37,060 nucleotides of DNA from the NCBI GenBank assembly GCA_019358945.1, contig JAHHIE010000068.1:1-37060 (forward strand), in the 5' to 3' direction. Positions 25,977 through 35,060 of this stretch are shown piece after piece. Both the position numbers and the translations under genes were made by a program. Numbering within the stretch: position 1 is the first letter of the stretch; the number at the start of each line of letters is the position of its first letter. This stretch comes from Stenomitos rutilans HA7619-LM2 (GTDB taxonomy: Bacteria > Cyanobacteriota > Cyanobacteriia > Leptolyngbyales > Leptolyngbyaceae). The notes under the pieces were generated by a model. The model was not told where the DNA came from. It did no database searches and saw nothing but the letters and a program-made list of their open reading frames with translations.

Positions 25977-27332
25977 CTACTTCCCACTCGTATCAACCGT
26001 TACGGTGACGCTAAGTCCGGCTCGCAGCTTGTGCTGGGGATCGGTATCGGGTTGAAACGTTAGCCGAATGGGCACCCACTGCACCACTTTGTTGTAGTTT
26101 CCGGTGGCGTTGTCCGGCGGCAGTAAAGCGTAGGTGGCTCCGGTTGCCGGACTGATGCCAGCAATGGTGGCTCGAAACACCTGTCCTGGATAGGCATCGA
26201 CCCTGACCTCAGTGGGTTGACCAATGCGGAAATTGCGAATCGCCGTTTCCTTAAAGTTGGCATCCACATAGATGCGGTCTAAATACAGAGGCACTAGCGA
26301 CAGCATGGGTTGTTCCGCCTGAACCCGCTGCCCGACTTGAGCCGTTAAATTCCCCACATAGCCGCTGACTGGCGCTTTGATCAGCAGATATTTAATCTGT
26401 TGGCGAGCTAGGGCTAGGTTCGCTGTTTGCTGCTTCACCTGCGCCTGATACTGTTGCTGATCATCCTGTTTAATCCCCACCTGCTGGCCACCAACCTGGT
26501 TTTGGACAAGCTGTGCTTTGGTGGCTTCGGCTTGGGCGATCGCCTTTTGCAGTTGGGCTTGAGCATTCCCCACATCCGCAACCGATTGCTCGACGGTTTG
26601 ACGAGCAGCCGCTACATTAGCTTGGGCGGTTTTAACGTTAGTGCGATAGGAATCGAGCTGTTGCGCCGAGATTCCCCCTTCCTTGTACACAGCTTCATAT
26701 CGCTGAAAGGTGGTCTGGTTATCCGTCAACGTCGCCTGCGCCTGGTCAACTTTTGCCTGGTTGGTTTTAACGGTGGCTTGAGCCTGCACCACAGTGGCTT
26801 GAGCCGCTGTAACGGCGGCTTCATCGGCGGCGACCTGGGACTGAGACTGCCGCACCTGAGCCTGATTGGTTTGACTCGTGTAGGGAACCGTATCCTTAGC
26901 GCTTTTCAACTGAGCCTGAGCACTGGCTAGATTGGCTTCTGCCTGCCTGGCTTTCAGCGTCAAATCGTGGTCTTCTAAGATCACCAATGTTTGCCCCGCT
27001 TCCACATAATCCCCATCTCGTACCAGCACCTGCTGCACTGTGGCATTAATTTTGGCGGCAACCGGGGAAGGATGTCCCTTAATTTGGGCATTATCCGTAC
27101 TCGGATGGGTGCGCTGATGCTGCCACCAGCGCCAACCAAAGACACCGCCGATGAGCAAGACAATGATTCCAATCAAAAAAAACCAACGCTGTCTTTTGCG
27201 CTTTTCTGGAGACGATGGATCAGGCGTAGAGTCTGCGTTTGATGGTTTTCTATCTGCCGATTGATGGGATTGATCTAGTTCTTCTACGGGGCGATCGTCC
27301 GTTACAGGGGAGTCCGTTTCTAGTTGAGTCAT
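25977..27332 (-). CDS. emrA: HlyD/EmrA-family membrane fusion (adaptor) protein
   Basis: A 451-residue periplasmic adaptor with a disordered acidic N-terminus, one membrane segment (about 50-70, FLIGIIVLLIGGVFGWRWW), then a biotinyl-lipoyl half (HPSPVAAKINATVQQVLVRD). A very long Ala/Gln-rich coiled-coil hairpin follows (about 120-310), then the second lipoyl half (LIKAPVSGYVGNLTAQVGQR) and a beta-barrel domain. It bridges the EmrB-like transporter to an outer-membrane channel. The frame is open from a GTG at 27365, but the ATG at 27332 is preferred; neither has a strong ribosome site. The transporter gene follows by 13 bases. Confidence 0.9.
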   Translation of the reverse strand: MTQLETDSPVTDDRPVEELDQSHQSADRKPSNADSTPDPSSPEKRKRQRWFFLIGIIVLLIGGVFGWRWWQHQRTHPSTDNAQIKGHPSPVAAKINATVQQVLVRDGDYVEAGQTLVILEDHDLTLKARQAEANLASAQAQLKSAKDTVPYTSQTNQAQVRQSQSQVAADEAAVTAAQATVVQAQATVKTNQAKVDQAQATLTDNQTTFQRYEAVYKEGGISAQQLDSYRTNVKTAQANVAAARQTVEQSVADVGNAQAQLQKAIAQAEATKAQLVQNQVGGQQVGIKQDDQQQYQAQVKQQTANLALARQQIKYLLIKAPVSGYVGNLTAQVGQRVQAEQPMLSLVPLYLDRIYVDANFKETAIRNFRIGQPTEVRVDAYPGQVFRATIAGISPATGATYALLPPDNATGNYNKVVQWVPIRLTFQPDTDPQHKLRAGLSVTVTVDTSGK

Positions 27333-27422
27333 AGGACTTGAGTGATTCAAATGATTTAGTGACACAAGATTCTTTTGTCCATTCAGCGCAGGTTGATCAA
27401 CGTTGCGTTCAACATTTTGACC

Positions 27423-27490
27423 AAAACCTCCGAGGTTTAAGCCACTCTGTTGGTCGCTTGCTTGATTCTTCGTGAAAACCTCCGAGGTTT
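27423..27490. repeat. Second pair of AAACCT-type palindromes
   Basis: The unit aaaacctccgaggttt occurs at 27423-27438 and again at 27475-27490, 52 bases apart, between the P450 and emrA genes. The first pair, at 5205 and 5255, has nearly the same spacing. The units could form hairpins in the P450-emrA message. Confidence 0.7.
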
Positions 27491-27553
27491 GCGTAAGTCC
27501 TACACTTCTGGCTTATCCTGATGCACCTACAAATGAGTAGGGTGCTGCGCTTT

Positions 27554-28690
27554 CTATAGCAAAACACTCAAGCTTTCCAGTCCATGCACTCTGATGTTGG
27601 GAATGGGTTTCAAAGGCTGGGTTGAGTCAACGCAGAGGTTGGGAAATTCCTCCAGCAGCGCTTTGAGTCCAATCTTGGCTTCCAACCTCGATAACGGTGC
27701 ACCCAGGCAAAAATGAATGCCATTACCAAAGGCAATATGTTCATTGGGGGTGCGATCGATGATGAAGCGATCGGCATTTTCAAACTGACGTTCATCTCGA
27801 TTGGCACCTGCTAGCCAGGGGTGTACTGTTTGCCCTGCAGGAATGGTCTGGTCGGCAATGTGGGTTTCAACTTGCGTAAATCGGTTCAAAAAGGCGATCG
27901 GAGAAGAGTACCGCAGAACTTCTTCAATGGCACCAGGTAAGAGCGACAAATCGTTCCGTAATCGTTCGTTTTGGTCAGGATTTTCATGCAGACACCAGAT
28001 GGTATTGGCAATCAAGTTTGTGGTGGTTTCATTCCCTGCCGTCAGCAGCAGGACGCAAAAATCGACCACTTCCTGTCCAGTCAACTTTTCGCCCTGCTCA
28101 TATGCCGCCGTTAAATCGCTGATCAAATCTTGCCCAGGATGAGATTGCCGCTCCTGAAGCAAGGTTCGGAAATAGTCGGACATGGTCTGGCTCGCGGTTG
28201 AATCGCTGGCTAAGATCCCATCTGACCAGTGCTTGAAGTTTTCTCGATCGTCCAGGGGGACACCGAGAATTTCGCCAATCACGACGATCGGCAGCGGTGA
28301 AGAGAACGCTTTGATCAAATCAATCTGGTTTTGTGATTTCATTTGATCCAGCAGTTCGTGAGTCAATTCAGTAATCCGAGGTGCCAGCGCTTCGACTCGA
28401 TTGGGCGTAAAGACCTTCTGGACGATCGCTCGCAGTGACTGATGTTTCGGGGGGTCGGTAAAGGGTAAAGCTTGAGTAAAATCTTTGCGATCGGGAGCTT
28501 GAGGCGGTTTAGATGAAAAGGTTTTCCATTCGCTCAAGACGTGTTTCACATCGTCATAACGAAACACCATCCAGGCTTGTTGCGCTTCATCATAGAAAGC
28601 AGGCGCTTCTTGCCGCATTTGCGCTAGCCAGGGATACGGGTTGAGCAGAAATTGGGAATCGATGGGCTGGAATTGTAAATTGTCGGTCAT
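27554..28690 (-). CDS. Cytochrome P450
   Basis: A 378-residue soluble class I bacterial P450. Seen: the I-helix oxygen-activation motif LLLTAGNETTTNLI (214-227), the K-helix EVLR (257-260), and the haem loop IAFGNGIHFCLGAPL, with the axial ligand Cys328. The size and FGxGxHxCxG loop fit CYP107/CYP105-like enzymes, which hydroxylate small hydrophobic compounds; the substrate is unknown. There is no electron-donor gene next to it. AAGGAG nine bases before the ATG at 28690 is a strong ribosome site. It is divergent from a MerR gene and upstream of emrA-emrB on the same strand, which suggests a detoxify-and-export unit. Confidence 0.95.
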   Translation of the reverse strand: MTDNLQFQPIDSQFLLNPYPWLAQMRQEAPAFYDEAQQAWMVFRYDDVKHVLSEWKTFSSKPPQAPDRKDFTQALPFTDPPKHQSLRAIVQKVFTPNRVEALAPRITELTHELLDQMKSQNQIDLIKAFSSPLPIVVIGEILGVPLDDRENFKHWSDGILASDSTASQTMSDYFRTLLQERQSHPGQDLISDLTAAYEQGEKLTGQEVVDFCVLLLTAGNETTTNLIANTIWCLHENPDQNERLRNDLSLLPGAIEEVLRYSSPIAFLNRFTQVETHIADQTIPAGQTVHPWLAGANRDERQFENADRFIIDRTPNEHIAFGNGIHFCLGAPLSRLEAKIGLKALLEEFPNLCVDSTQPLKPIPNIRVHGLESLSVLL

Positions 28691-28745
28691 GGCCGATCTC
28701 CTTGTGTCGAAAGTTGTGGGTCGAGCGCTACAGTCATTACGCTAA

Positions 28746-28767
28746 ACTGCGGACTATACTCCGCAGT
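28746..28767 (-). promoter_or_regulatory. MerR-type operator in the P450 promoter
   Basis: ACTGCGGA, six bases, TCCGCAGT is a perfect inverted repeat. On the minus strand it begins within a TTGACT (-35, 28770-28765) and fills the 19-20-base spacer to a possible -10 (TAGCGT at 28744-28739). Long spacers overlaid by a symmetric operator are the hallmark of MerR-activated promoters. It reads toward the P450 gene and lies 33-54 bases upstream of the merR-like ATG. Confidence 0.75.
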
Positions 28768-28799
28768 CAAGGGGTCTATGCAAAATGGGCTGATAAATC

Positions 28800-29156
28800 A
28801 TGCTGATGGGAGAATTAGCGAAGGAAACCGGGCTATCGAAAGACACAATCCGCTTTTACGAAAAGCTGGGGCTAATTACTGCCCAGGAGCGGCAGGCGGG
28901 AAGCCGGATTTACAAGGAGTTTGGGGAGGAAACCGTCGATCGCTTGAAGTGGATTAATCGAGGTAAAGTGTTGGGCTTTACCTTGAACGAGATCAAGCCG
29001 TGGCTGGATGTCTGGCAGGAGGGAACGCTACCGCAGTCGGAATTGATTGCGCTGATTGAGCAAAAACTGATAGACATTGCTGAAAAAATCCAGCAGTTGA
29101 GCGAGATTGAGGCTGACCTGACTGCCACATTGAGTCGGTTAAGACAACAAAAATGA
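28800..29156 (+). CDS. MerR-family transcriptional regulator
   Basis: A 118-residue regulator. The N-terminal winged helix MLMGELAKETGLSKDTIRFY, EKLGLI and the wing GSRIYKEFGEE are classic MerR. The middle has RLKWINRGKVLGFTLNEIK, and the C-terminus is a coiled coil (about 80-115) for dimerisation. There is no long effector domain and no cysteine, so it is not a metal sensor of the MerR/CueR type; a small hydrophobic effector or stress signal is inferred. It is divergent from the P450 gene, with a perfect inverted repeat between them. An alternative ATG at 28806 would drop two residues. Confidence 0.9.
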   Translation: MLMGELAKETGLSKDTIRFYEKLGLITAQERQAGSRIYKEFGEETVDRLKWINRGKVLGFTLNEIKPWLDVWQEGTLPQSELIALIEQKLIDIAEKIQQLSEIEADLTATLSRLRQQK

Positions 29157-29225
29157 CGATCGCGATAGGTATTTTGCAATGAATTCACATGCATGTATTT
29201 GGGCTACTACGACAGAGAATGAAGT

Positions 29226-30533
29226 TCAAATCTTGTGTTGGGCGCGCTGAAAAATGCCATCCTCCAGCCATTCCGCTGTTACTTTCAAGTTGTGGGCAGG
29301 CAAGGGCAGCATCTCCAGGTAGGTCAATTGCCGAATGGCGTAGCCCAGCTTGCCCGTGACTTTGTGTCGGTTAAATACATCCGCTGCCCCCTCTTCCATA
29401 CCCAGTTTCAACAAAGTGCCGCGCAAGGATACCTGACTGGCTTGCAATGGTTCACCCTTGGAAAAGGCAATCAGGTTTTGGGCAATCGTCTTTCCCTGTT
29501 GATACGCCACTTGCGCTAAGGCAGGTTCGGGTGGCGACTGCGTCACACAATCACCGCCTGCAAACACCTCTGGATAGTTGAGTAGGTGCAGCGTCGGGGT
29601 GACAAATGGACGACCGTGTTGATCCCGATCGGTCTCTGGAATCGACAGATTTTTGATCAATGGATGCACTGCTGTTCCGGCTGTCCAGACAATTGTGGCT
29701 GCCTCTAACACCGCAGGCTGACCGTCCTGAATATAGTCAATGCGATCGGGATGCACCGCTGTCACCGTTGCTCCTAACACCAACTCCACCGGAATCACCC
29801 GCTCCTGTAACGCAGTCCGGGCGGTGTCACGCAGACGATCGTTGACATCACCCGACAAAATATCCGGGCTGCGGTTAATCAACACAATCCGAACTTCACG
29901 ATGATCGCCGCCAAATCGGGCATAGAAGCCAGGGGCACTATCTGCCAGGGTAGCGGCGAGTTCAACCCCAGTCGGACCCGCACCAAGCACAGCGATCGTC
30001 ACCAGCTTGCGACGCAGTTGTGGGTCTTCAACCTGGCTGGCGCGTTGAAAGCACTGAATCGTGTGCTGCCGAATCGCTAAAGCATCCGCTCCACTGCAAA
30101 ACGTGAAGGCGTATTCAGCGGCTCCCGGTGTGCCAAAGTAGCCAACTGTACCGCCCAATGCCAGCACCAGATGGCGATAGGTATAGTGCAATCCAGAGCC
30201 TAGTTCTACCTTCCGCTCGGTCAAATCGATATGCTGCACCGTGTCTTGCAGAAAAGTAATATCGGTGCCATGCAGAAGTTGTTGATAGCGGGGGCAGACC
30301 TGATTGCTTTCCATCTGACCGTTGAGAAACTCATACAGCAACGGTTTAAAAACAAACCGTTCCGATCGATCAATCATCAGAATGCGACCCGAATAGTTGT
30401 GGTGGCTGAGGTAAAGCGCCGAGAACAAGCCTGTGAAGCCACCACCCAAAATGACAGTTTGTTGATTTGAATGATTCACTTCGTCGTTTAATTCTGAAAA
30501 GCAAAGGGCATTTGGCTTCATACAATGTGACAT
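29226..30533 (-). CDS. ndb: Type II NADH dehydrogenase (NDH-2)
   Basis: A 435-residue flavoprotein that oxidises NADH and reduces quinone without pumping protons. Seen: the FAD Rossmann loop QTVILGGGFTGLFSALYLS (25-43), the NADH Rossmann loop TIAVLGAGPTGVELAATLAD, IVWTAGTAVHPLI, and the second FAD site VFAGGDCV, then the quinone-site-like AQVAYQQGKTIAQNL. The C-terminal membrane-binding region is amphipathic. Start candidates are the ATG at 30533 and the ATG at 30521 (M5); the conserved part begins at residue 24. Cyanobacterial NdbA/B/C are possible subtypes that I cannot separate. sodB lies 134 bases upstream on the same strand. Confidence 0.9.
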   Translation of the reverse strand: MSHCMKPNALCFSELNDEVNHSNQQTVILGGGFTGLFSALYLSHHNYSGRILMIDRSERFVFKPLLYEFLNGQMESNQVCPRYQQLLHGTDITFLQDTVQHIDLTERKVELGSGLHYTYRHLVLALGGTVGYFGTPGAAEYAFTFCSGADALAIRQHTIQCFQRASQVEDPQLRRKLVTIAVLGAGPTGVELAATLADSAPGFYARFGGDHREVRIVLINRSPDILSGDVNDRLRDTARTALQERVIPVELVLGATVTAVHPDRIDYIQDGQPAVLEAATIVWTAGTAVHPLIKNLSIPETDRDQHGRPFVTPTLHLLNYPEVFAGGDCVTQSPPEPALAQVAYQQGKTIAQNLIAFSKGEPLQASQVSLRGTLLKLGMEEGAADVFNRHKVTGKLGYAIRQLTYLEMLPLPAHNLKVTAEWLEDGIFQRAQHKI

Positions 30534-30667
30534 TCAAGCACCATCCAATTCGATTAATCAATGCGCTAAGAGAATGTTTGAGAAGTATGTTTGCAGCGGA
30601 TTAGAACCGGATGAAATGGATAGTTGAAATGGTTTCATGCTCAGTCCTCAGCACTTTGTCCTGCTAC

Positions 30668-31294
30668 TTAAACTCGTGCTAATTGATGCATTTGCAATCG
30701 TTGCGTGACAAACTCCCAATTCACTAAATAATCTAAAAACGCTTGAATAAAATCAGGACGACGATTCTGAAAATCCAGGTAGTAAGCGTGTTCCCAGACA
30801 TCGCAAGTCAACAGTGGAATTTGTTGATAAACCATTGGATTTGCCGCATTACCCGTTTTAACGACTTTGAGTTGGTTCTGATCGAGCACTAACCAGACGT
30901 AGCCGCTACCAAACTGAAAGACTCCGGCACTTTTGAACTCAGCCACGAACTGATCAAAACTGCCAAAGCTATGGTTGAATTTCTCAGCCAAAATTTCACC
31001 TGGCTGACCACCGCCCCCCGGTTTCATGCAGTTCCAGAAGAAGGTGTGATTCCACACCTGAGCCGCATTGTTAACGATCGCTGCCTGATTTGTGTCCTGA
31101 CTGGAATCGCTGTCGATCGCCAGGATGACCTCTTCTAACGATTGGTTCTCAAATTTAGTCCCTTTAACCAGCGTGTTGAGCCTGGAAACATAGGTGGCAT
31201 GGTGGCGATCGTGATGGAACTCTAATGTTTTCTGAGACATATAGGGTTCTAGGGCATCGTAAGCGTAGGGCAGAGGCGGAAGTTGGAAAGCCAT
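30668..31294 (-). CDS. sodB: Iron superoxide dismutase
   Basis: A 208-residue SOD that dismutes superoxide. Metal ligands: His27 in LEFHHDRHH, the His in AAQVWNHTFFWNCM, and the Asp-x-x-x-His in CDVWEHAYY. The A-A-Q-V-W-N-H context, with the active-site glutamine in that segment, is characteristic of iron rather than manganese SOD. The frame opens two codons earlier with TTG, but the ATG at 31294 follows an AGGAG site and begins MAFQLPPLPYAYDALEPYM, the family start. It lies downstream of a free-standing spacer and upstream of NDH-2. Confidence 0.95.
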   Translation of the reverse strand: MAFQLPPLPYAYDALEPYMSQKTLEFHHDRHHATYVSRLNTLVKGTKFENQSLEEVILAIDSDSSQDTNQAAIVNNAAQVWNHTFFWNCMKPGGGGQPGEILAEKFNHSFGSFDQFVAEFKSAGVFQFGSGYVWLVLDQNQLKVVKTGNAANPMVYQQIPLLTCDVWEHAYYLDFQNRRPDFIQAFLDYLVNWEFVTQRLQMHQLARV

Positions 31295-31541
31295 AATCAA
31301 GGCTCCTACAGGGCTTCGGATGCAACTGAAGTCTAGGCTTCAAGCTACGCTTTTAGTTTTGCTGATTGCCGAACGTTGGATTGCTATGTTTGTCCTGTTA
31401 AGCTGCAACTTAAGCGATCTCTGCCTAAAGGAATACTAGAGAAAATACGTTGTAAAATCTGATGCCGAGGAGCATTAGTACGGTCAAAGATTGCTTCAGG
31501 GTTAGAGCCAAGGATGAAGCAGGATAGGGTAGGCGATCGCG

Positions 31542-33293
31542 ATGCAAAAGCAACAGAACGAAGGGCAGCAATTACAAGCACGTGTGGTACGCCTAAGGCA
31601 GCAAAACACCGCTTTGCAAGCTGAAGTAGCGGCTTTGCGTCAACAAGAAACAATGCTGCAGGCCCAAGCCGCGCACAGCTATGTTGGCAAAGTGACCGCC
31701 CATCACACAGCGATGCAAGCTGAACGTCTGCTACGGCAACAGACTGAAGCGGCTCTGAGCGAAAGCGAATGTTGTCGCCGCGCCTTTGAACAAGCTGCGA
31801 TCGGCATGACCATTGCCGATTTAGAGGGTCACTGGCTGCACATCAACCAGCACTTTTGCAGCATGGTGGGCTATACAGAGGGCGAACTGCTCGCGCTCAC
31901 CTTTGCCAACATTACCCACCCCGACACGCTGGAGAGCGATCGTGCCTTGTTGCAGCGCTTAGGTAGCGGCGAACTGCCAACCTACCAGACCGAAAAGCGC
32001 TACATTTGCAAAGACGGCTCCTTGCTGTGGGCTTGCCTGACCGTTTCTCTCGTTTGTGATGAGGTTGGAAACCCGGCTTACCTGATTGCCATTGTGCAAG
32101 ACATTAGCCCACGTAAAGAAGCCGAATTGATTGCTCAAGAACAGCAACAGGCACTCCAGCAGACGCTTGCGTTTCTTGCCACTGAACCAGAACTCGACAA
32201 ATTTGTGGAACAAGTTCTGATTACGATCGCAGCGCAACTTCAGGCTCCGGTTGCCGATATCTGGTTGCAAAATAACGAGCAATCTACGATAGCGCTTCAC
32301 GTAACCCACCGGAACGTTCAGCTTGCGCCTGAACCGCTCACGCCCTTTAACCCGACTCCGATTCCGTTGGCCGCCCTTCAAGGTAATGTGGCGCGGGAAG
32401 CGATGACGAAGCACAAGCAACCGTTTGTCTACCCAGATTTGCCCAACCATCCGGATATGGAGATCTTTCGGGCTTGTTCAGCCGTGCGCGAGGGTGTGCA
32501 AACATTGCTGACGGTGCCGCTTGTGTTTGGCAATCATCATATGGGTTCGCTGGCGATCAGTCACATGGAAAGCCATGACTATTCCCCTGAAGCCGTGCGT
32601 CTGGTGACAGCCCTGACGCAACAGATCGTGTTAGCCACTCAACTAACTCGCTTAGCGGAAGAGGCAAAACAAGTGGCGATCGTCGAAGAACAAAATCGCT
32701 TAGCACGAGAGATTCACGATACGCTGGCGCAAACCTTTACCGGCATTACGCTGCAACTCAACAACGCGCAGTACTATGCGACTCAAGAGGCCGCGATCGC
32801 CTGGGACATCATTGAGCAAGTCAAAACTCTGGCGCGGTCTGGGCTAACCGAGTCTCGTCGGTTAGTCTGGTCGCTGCATCCCGATGCGGATGAGTACCGG
32901 GATTTAGCTGGTTCGCTCCAGCGATCGCTGACTCAACTCACCCTGCACACGCCTCTGCAAGCCAATCTAGCAATTGTAGGAATGCCTCAACCCGTGCCCC
33001 CCGACATTGGCATGAACCTGTTACGCATTGGGCAGGAAGCCATCATGAATACGCTGCGTCATGCTCAGGCGCAAACGCTACAGATTGAACTCAGCTTCAA
33101 GACCGATGCGATCGCGCTTTACATTCGGGACGACGGGATGGGCTTTGATCTGCCATCGATACACGATCGTGTCGGCTTTGGCTTACTGGGTATGCAACAA
33201 CGCTGTGATCGTCTGGGTGGGCGGTTCACCCTTTGCAGTCAACCGGGACAAGGCACTGCCATCCTGATTCAAATTCCATTCACTTCTCCATGA
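31542..33293 (+). CDS. PAS-GAF NarL-type sensor histidine kinase 1
   Basis: A 583-residue soluble kinase. It has an N-terminal Gln/Leu-rich coiled coil (about 1-75), a PAS/PAC domain (about 80-190, AIGMTIADLEGHWLHINQHF to DISPRKEAE), and a GAF domain (about 205-370). A HisKA_3 dimerisation region follows, with the phosphoacceptor His392 in LAREIHDTLAQTFTGI, then an HATPase domain with N box IGQEAIMNTLRHAQA, G1 IRDDGMGFD and G2 GFGLLGMQQRC. There is no membrane segment, so it senses a cytoplasmic cue. The next gene is its paralogue, 24 bases on, then a LuxR-type regulator. ATG at 31542. Confidence 0.92.
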   Translation: MQKQQNEGQQLQARVVRLRQQNTALQAEVAALRQQETMLQAQAAHSYVGKVTAHHTAMQAERLLRQQTEAALSESECCRRAFEQAAIGMTIADLEGHWLHINQHFCSMVGYTEGELLALTFANITHPDTLESDRALLQRLGSGELPTYQTEKRYICKDGSLLWACLTVSLVCDEVGNPAYLIAIVQDISPRKEAELIAQEQQQALQQTLAFLATEPELDKFVEQVLITIAAQLQAPVADIWLQNNEQSTIALHVTHRNVQLAPEPLTPFNPTPIPLAALQGNVAREAMTKHKQPFVYPDLPNHPDMEIFRACSAVREGVQTLLTVPLVFGNHHMGSLAISHMESHDYSPEAVRLVTALTQQIVLATQLTRLAEEAKQVAIVEEQNRLAREIHDTLAQTFTGITLQLNNAQYYATQEAAIAWDIIEQVKTLARSGLTESRRLVWSLHPDADEYRDLAGSLQRSLTQLTLHTPLQANLAIVGMPQPVPPDIGMNLLRIGQEAIMNTLRHAQAQTLQIELSFKTDAIALYIRDDGMGFDLPSIHDRVGFGLLGMQQRCDRLGGRFTLCSQPGQGTAILIQIPFTSP

Positions 33294-33317
33294 GCAAAAT
33301 AGGGGCAAGAGGGCAAA

Positions 33318-35051
33318 ATGCAAATGCAGCCAGAGGAGTTGCAGCAACTACAGGAACAGATAGTTCAACTAGAACAGGAGAACGCAGTGCTACAGGCTGA
33401 AGTGGCTGCTTTACAGCAACGAGCGTTGGCATTGCAAGCCACGGCCATGCAAGATGATACCGCAGAGTTGGCAGCACTCAACGATGAACTACAAACTGAA
33501 CTCTTGCTGCGGCAACAGACGGAAACCGCTTTGGGTGAAAGCGAATGTTGCCGCCGTGCCTTTGAGCAAGCTGCGATCGGCATGACGATGATGGATTTAG
33601 AGGGTCGCTGGCTGCACATGAACCAGTACTTCTGCGACATGGTGGGCTATACAGAAGCCGAACTGCTCACGCTCACCGTTGCTGACCTCACCGACACCTT
33701 GGCGGACGATCGTGCTCTGCTACAGCGCTTGAGCAATGGCGAACTGCCTGGTTACCAAACCGAGAGGTCCTACCGTCGCAAAGATGGCTCCCGGCTCTGG
33801 GTCAGCCTGACCACCTCACTCGTGCGCGATGCGGGTTGCAACCCAGCTTACCTGATGTCGATTGTGCAAGACATCAGCCCACGCAAAGAGACTGAATTAA
33901 TTGCTCAAGGGCAGCAGCGGGCACTCCAGCAGACCCTGGCGTTTCTTGCTACCGAACCTGAACTCGACAAATTCTTGGGGCAAGTTCTCGCCACGATCGT
34001 CGAGCAGCTTCAGGCTGTAGTTGCGGATATCTGGTTAGACAATGCCGAACGCACGACGACAACGCTGCACTCAAGCTACTGGAATGTTCAGCTTGCACCC
34101 GAACCGCTAGTTCCGTTTAACCCGCCTCCCATTCCGTTGTCTGTCTTGACTAGCATGGCACAGAAGCTAAAGGAGTATCAACAACCGTTTGTCTACTTGG
34201 ATTGGCCAAACCATCCAGACGCAGCCATCTTTCGGGATCTGTCAGTCATGCGCGATGGAGTACAAACTCTGCTATTAGCTCCACTCCGGTTTGGTCACGA
34301 CTTTCTGGGTGCGTTGGTAATCTGTCACCTGCAACGTCATACTTACTCTCCTGAAGCCTTGCGTCTGGTGACGGCCCTGTCGCAGCAGGTCGTATTAGCT
34401 CTGCAACTGACTCGACTGGCGGAAGAGGCGAAACAAGTGGCGATCGTCGAAGAGCAAAATCGCTTGGCGCGAGAGATTCACGATACGCTGGCGCAAACCT
34501 TTACCGGCATTACGCTGCAACTCAACAACGCACAGTACTATGCGACTCAAGAGGCCGCGATCGCCTGGGACATCATTGAGCAAGTCAAAACTCTGGCGCG
34601 GTCTGGGCTGGCTGAATCCCGTCGGTTAGTTTGGTCGCTGCACCCTGACGCAGAGGAGTACCGAGATTTAGTGGGGGTGTTGCAGCGATCGTTCGCTCAA
34701 CTGACGCTACACACCGCTTTGCAAACCGATTTTGTGGTCACAGGCACCCCTCAGCTTGTGCCGCCTGACATGGGTATGAATTTGTTACGCATTGGACAAG
34801 AAGCCATCACAAATACATTGCGTTATGCGCAGGCGCAAACTCTACGCATGGAAATAGGCTTTAGGGTAGATGCCATCTCACTTCATATTAAGGATGATGG
34901 TGTCGGATTCGACCCGCAGTTAGCCCACGATCACGGAGGGTTTGGTTTGCTGGGAATGCAGCAGCGCTGCGATCGACTCGGTGGGCAATTTACCCTCCAT
35001 AGTCAGTCTGGACGGGGAACTTCTATCCTGATTCAAATTCCACTCACTTAA
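33318..35051 (+). CDS. PAS-GAF NarL-type sensor histidine kinase 2 (tandem paralogue)
   Basis: A 577-residue kinase with the same layout as its upstream neighbour: coiled coil, PAS (about 80-188), GAF (about 200-366), HisKA_3 with His388 in AREIHDTLAQTF, and HATPase with IGQEAITNTLRYAQA, IKDDGVGFD and GFGLLGMQQRC. The PAS and GAF parts differ clearly from kinase 1, so the two may sense different cues. The phosphotransfer helices are nearly identical even at the DNA level. The ATG at 33318 is preceded by a 24-base gap from the first kinase; the response regulator follows after 9 bases. All three are surely one operon. Confidence 0.92.
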   Translation: MQMQPEELQQLQEQIVQLEQENAVLQAEVAALQQRALALQATAMQDDTAELAALNDELQTELLLRQQTETALGESECCRRAFEQAAIGMTMMDLEGRWLHMNQYFCDMVGYTEAELLTLTVADLTDTLADDRALLQRLSNGELPGYQTERSYRRKDGSRLWVSLTTSLVRDAGCNPAYLMSIVQDISPRKETELIAQGQQRALQQTLAFLATEPELDKFLGQVLATIVEQLQAVVADIWLDNAERTTTTLHSSYWNVQLAPEPLVPFNPPPIPLSVLTSMAQKLKEYQQPFVYLDWPNHPDAAIFRDLSVMRDGVQTLLLAPLRFGHDFLGALVICHLQRHTYSPEALRLVTALSQQVVLALQLTRLAEEAKQVAIVEEQNRLAREIHDTLAQTFTGITLQLNNAQYYATQEAAIAWDIIEQVKTLARSGLAESRRLVWSLHPDAEEYRDLVGVLQRSFAQLTLHTALQTDFVVTGTPQLVPPDMGMNLLRIGQEAITNTLRYAQAQTLRMEIGFRVDAISLHIKDDGVGFDPQLAHDHGGFGLLGMQQRCDRLGGQFTLHSQSGRGTSILIQIPLT

Positions 35052-35060
35052 TCCACTGCG

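Noticed and set aside
26427-26930. Leu/Gly-rich plus-strand ORF opposite emrA
   Set aside because: Shadow of the repetitive Gln/Ala coiled-coil codons of the adaptor gene.
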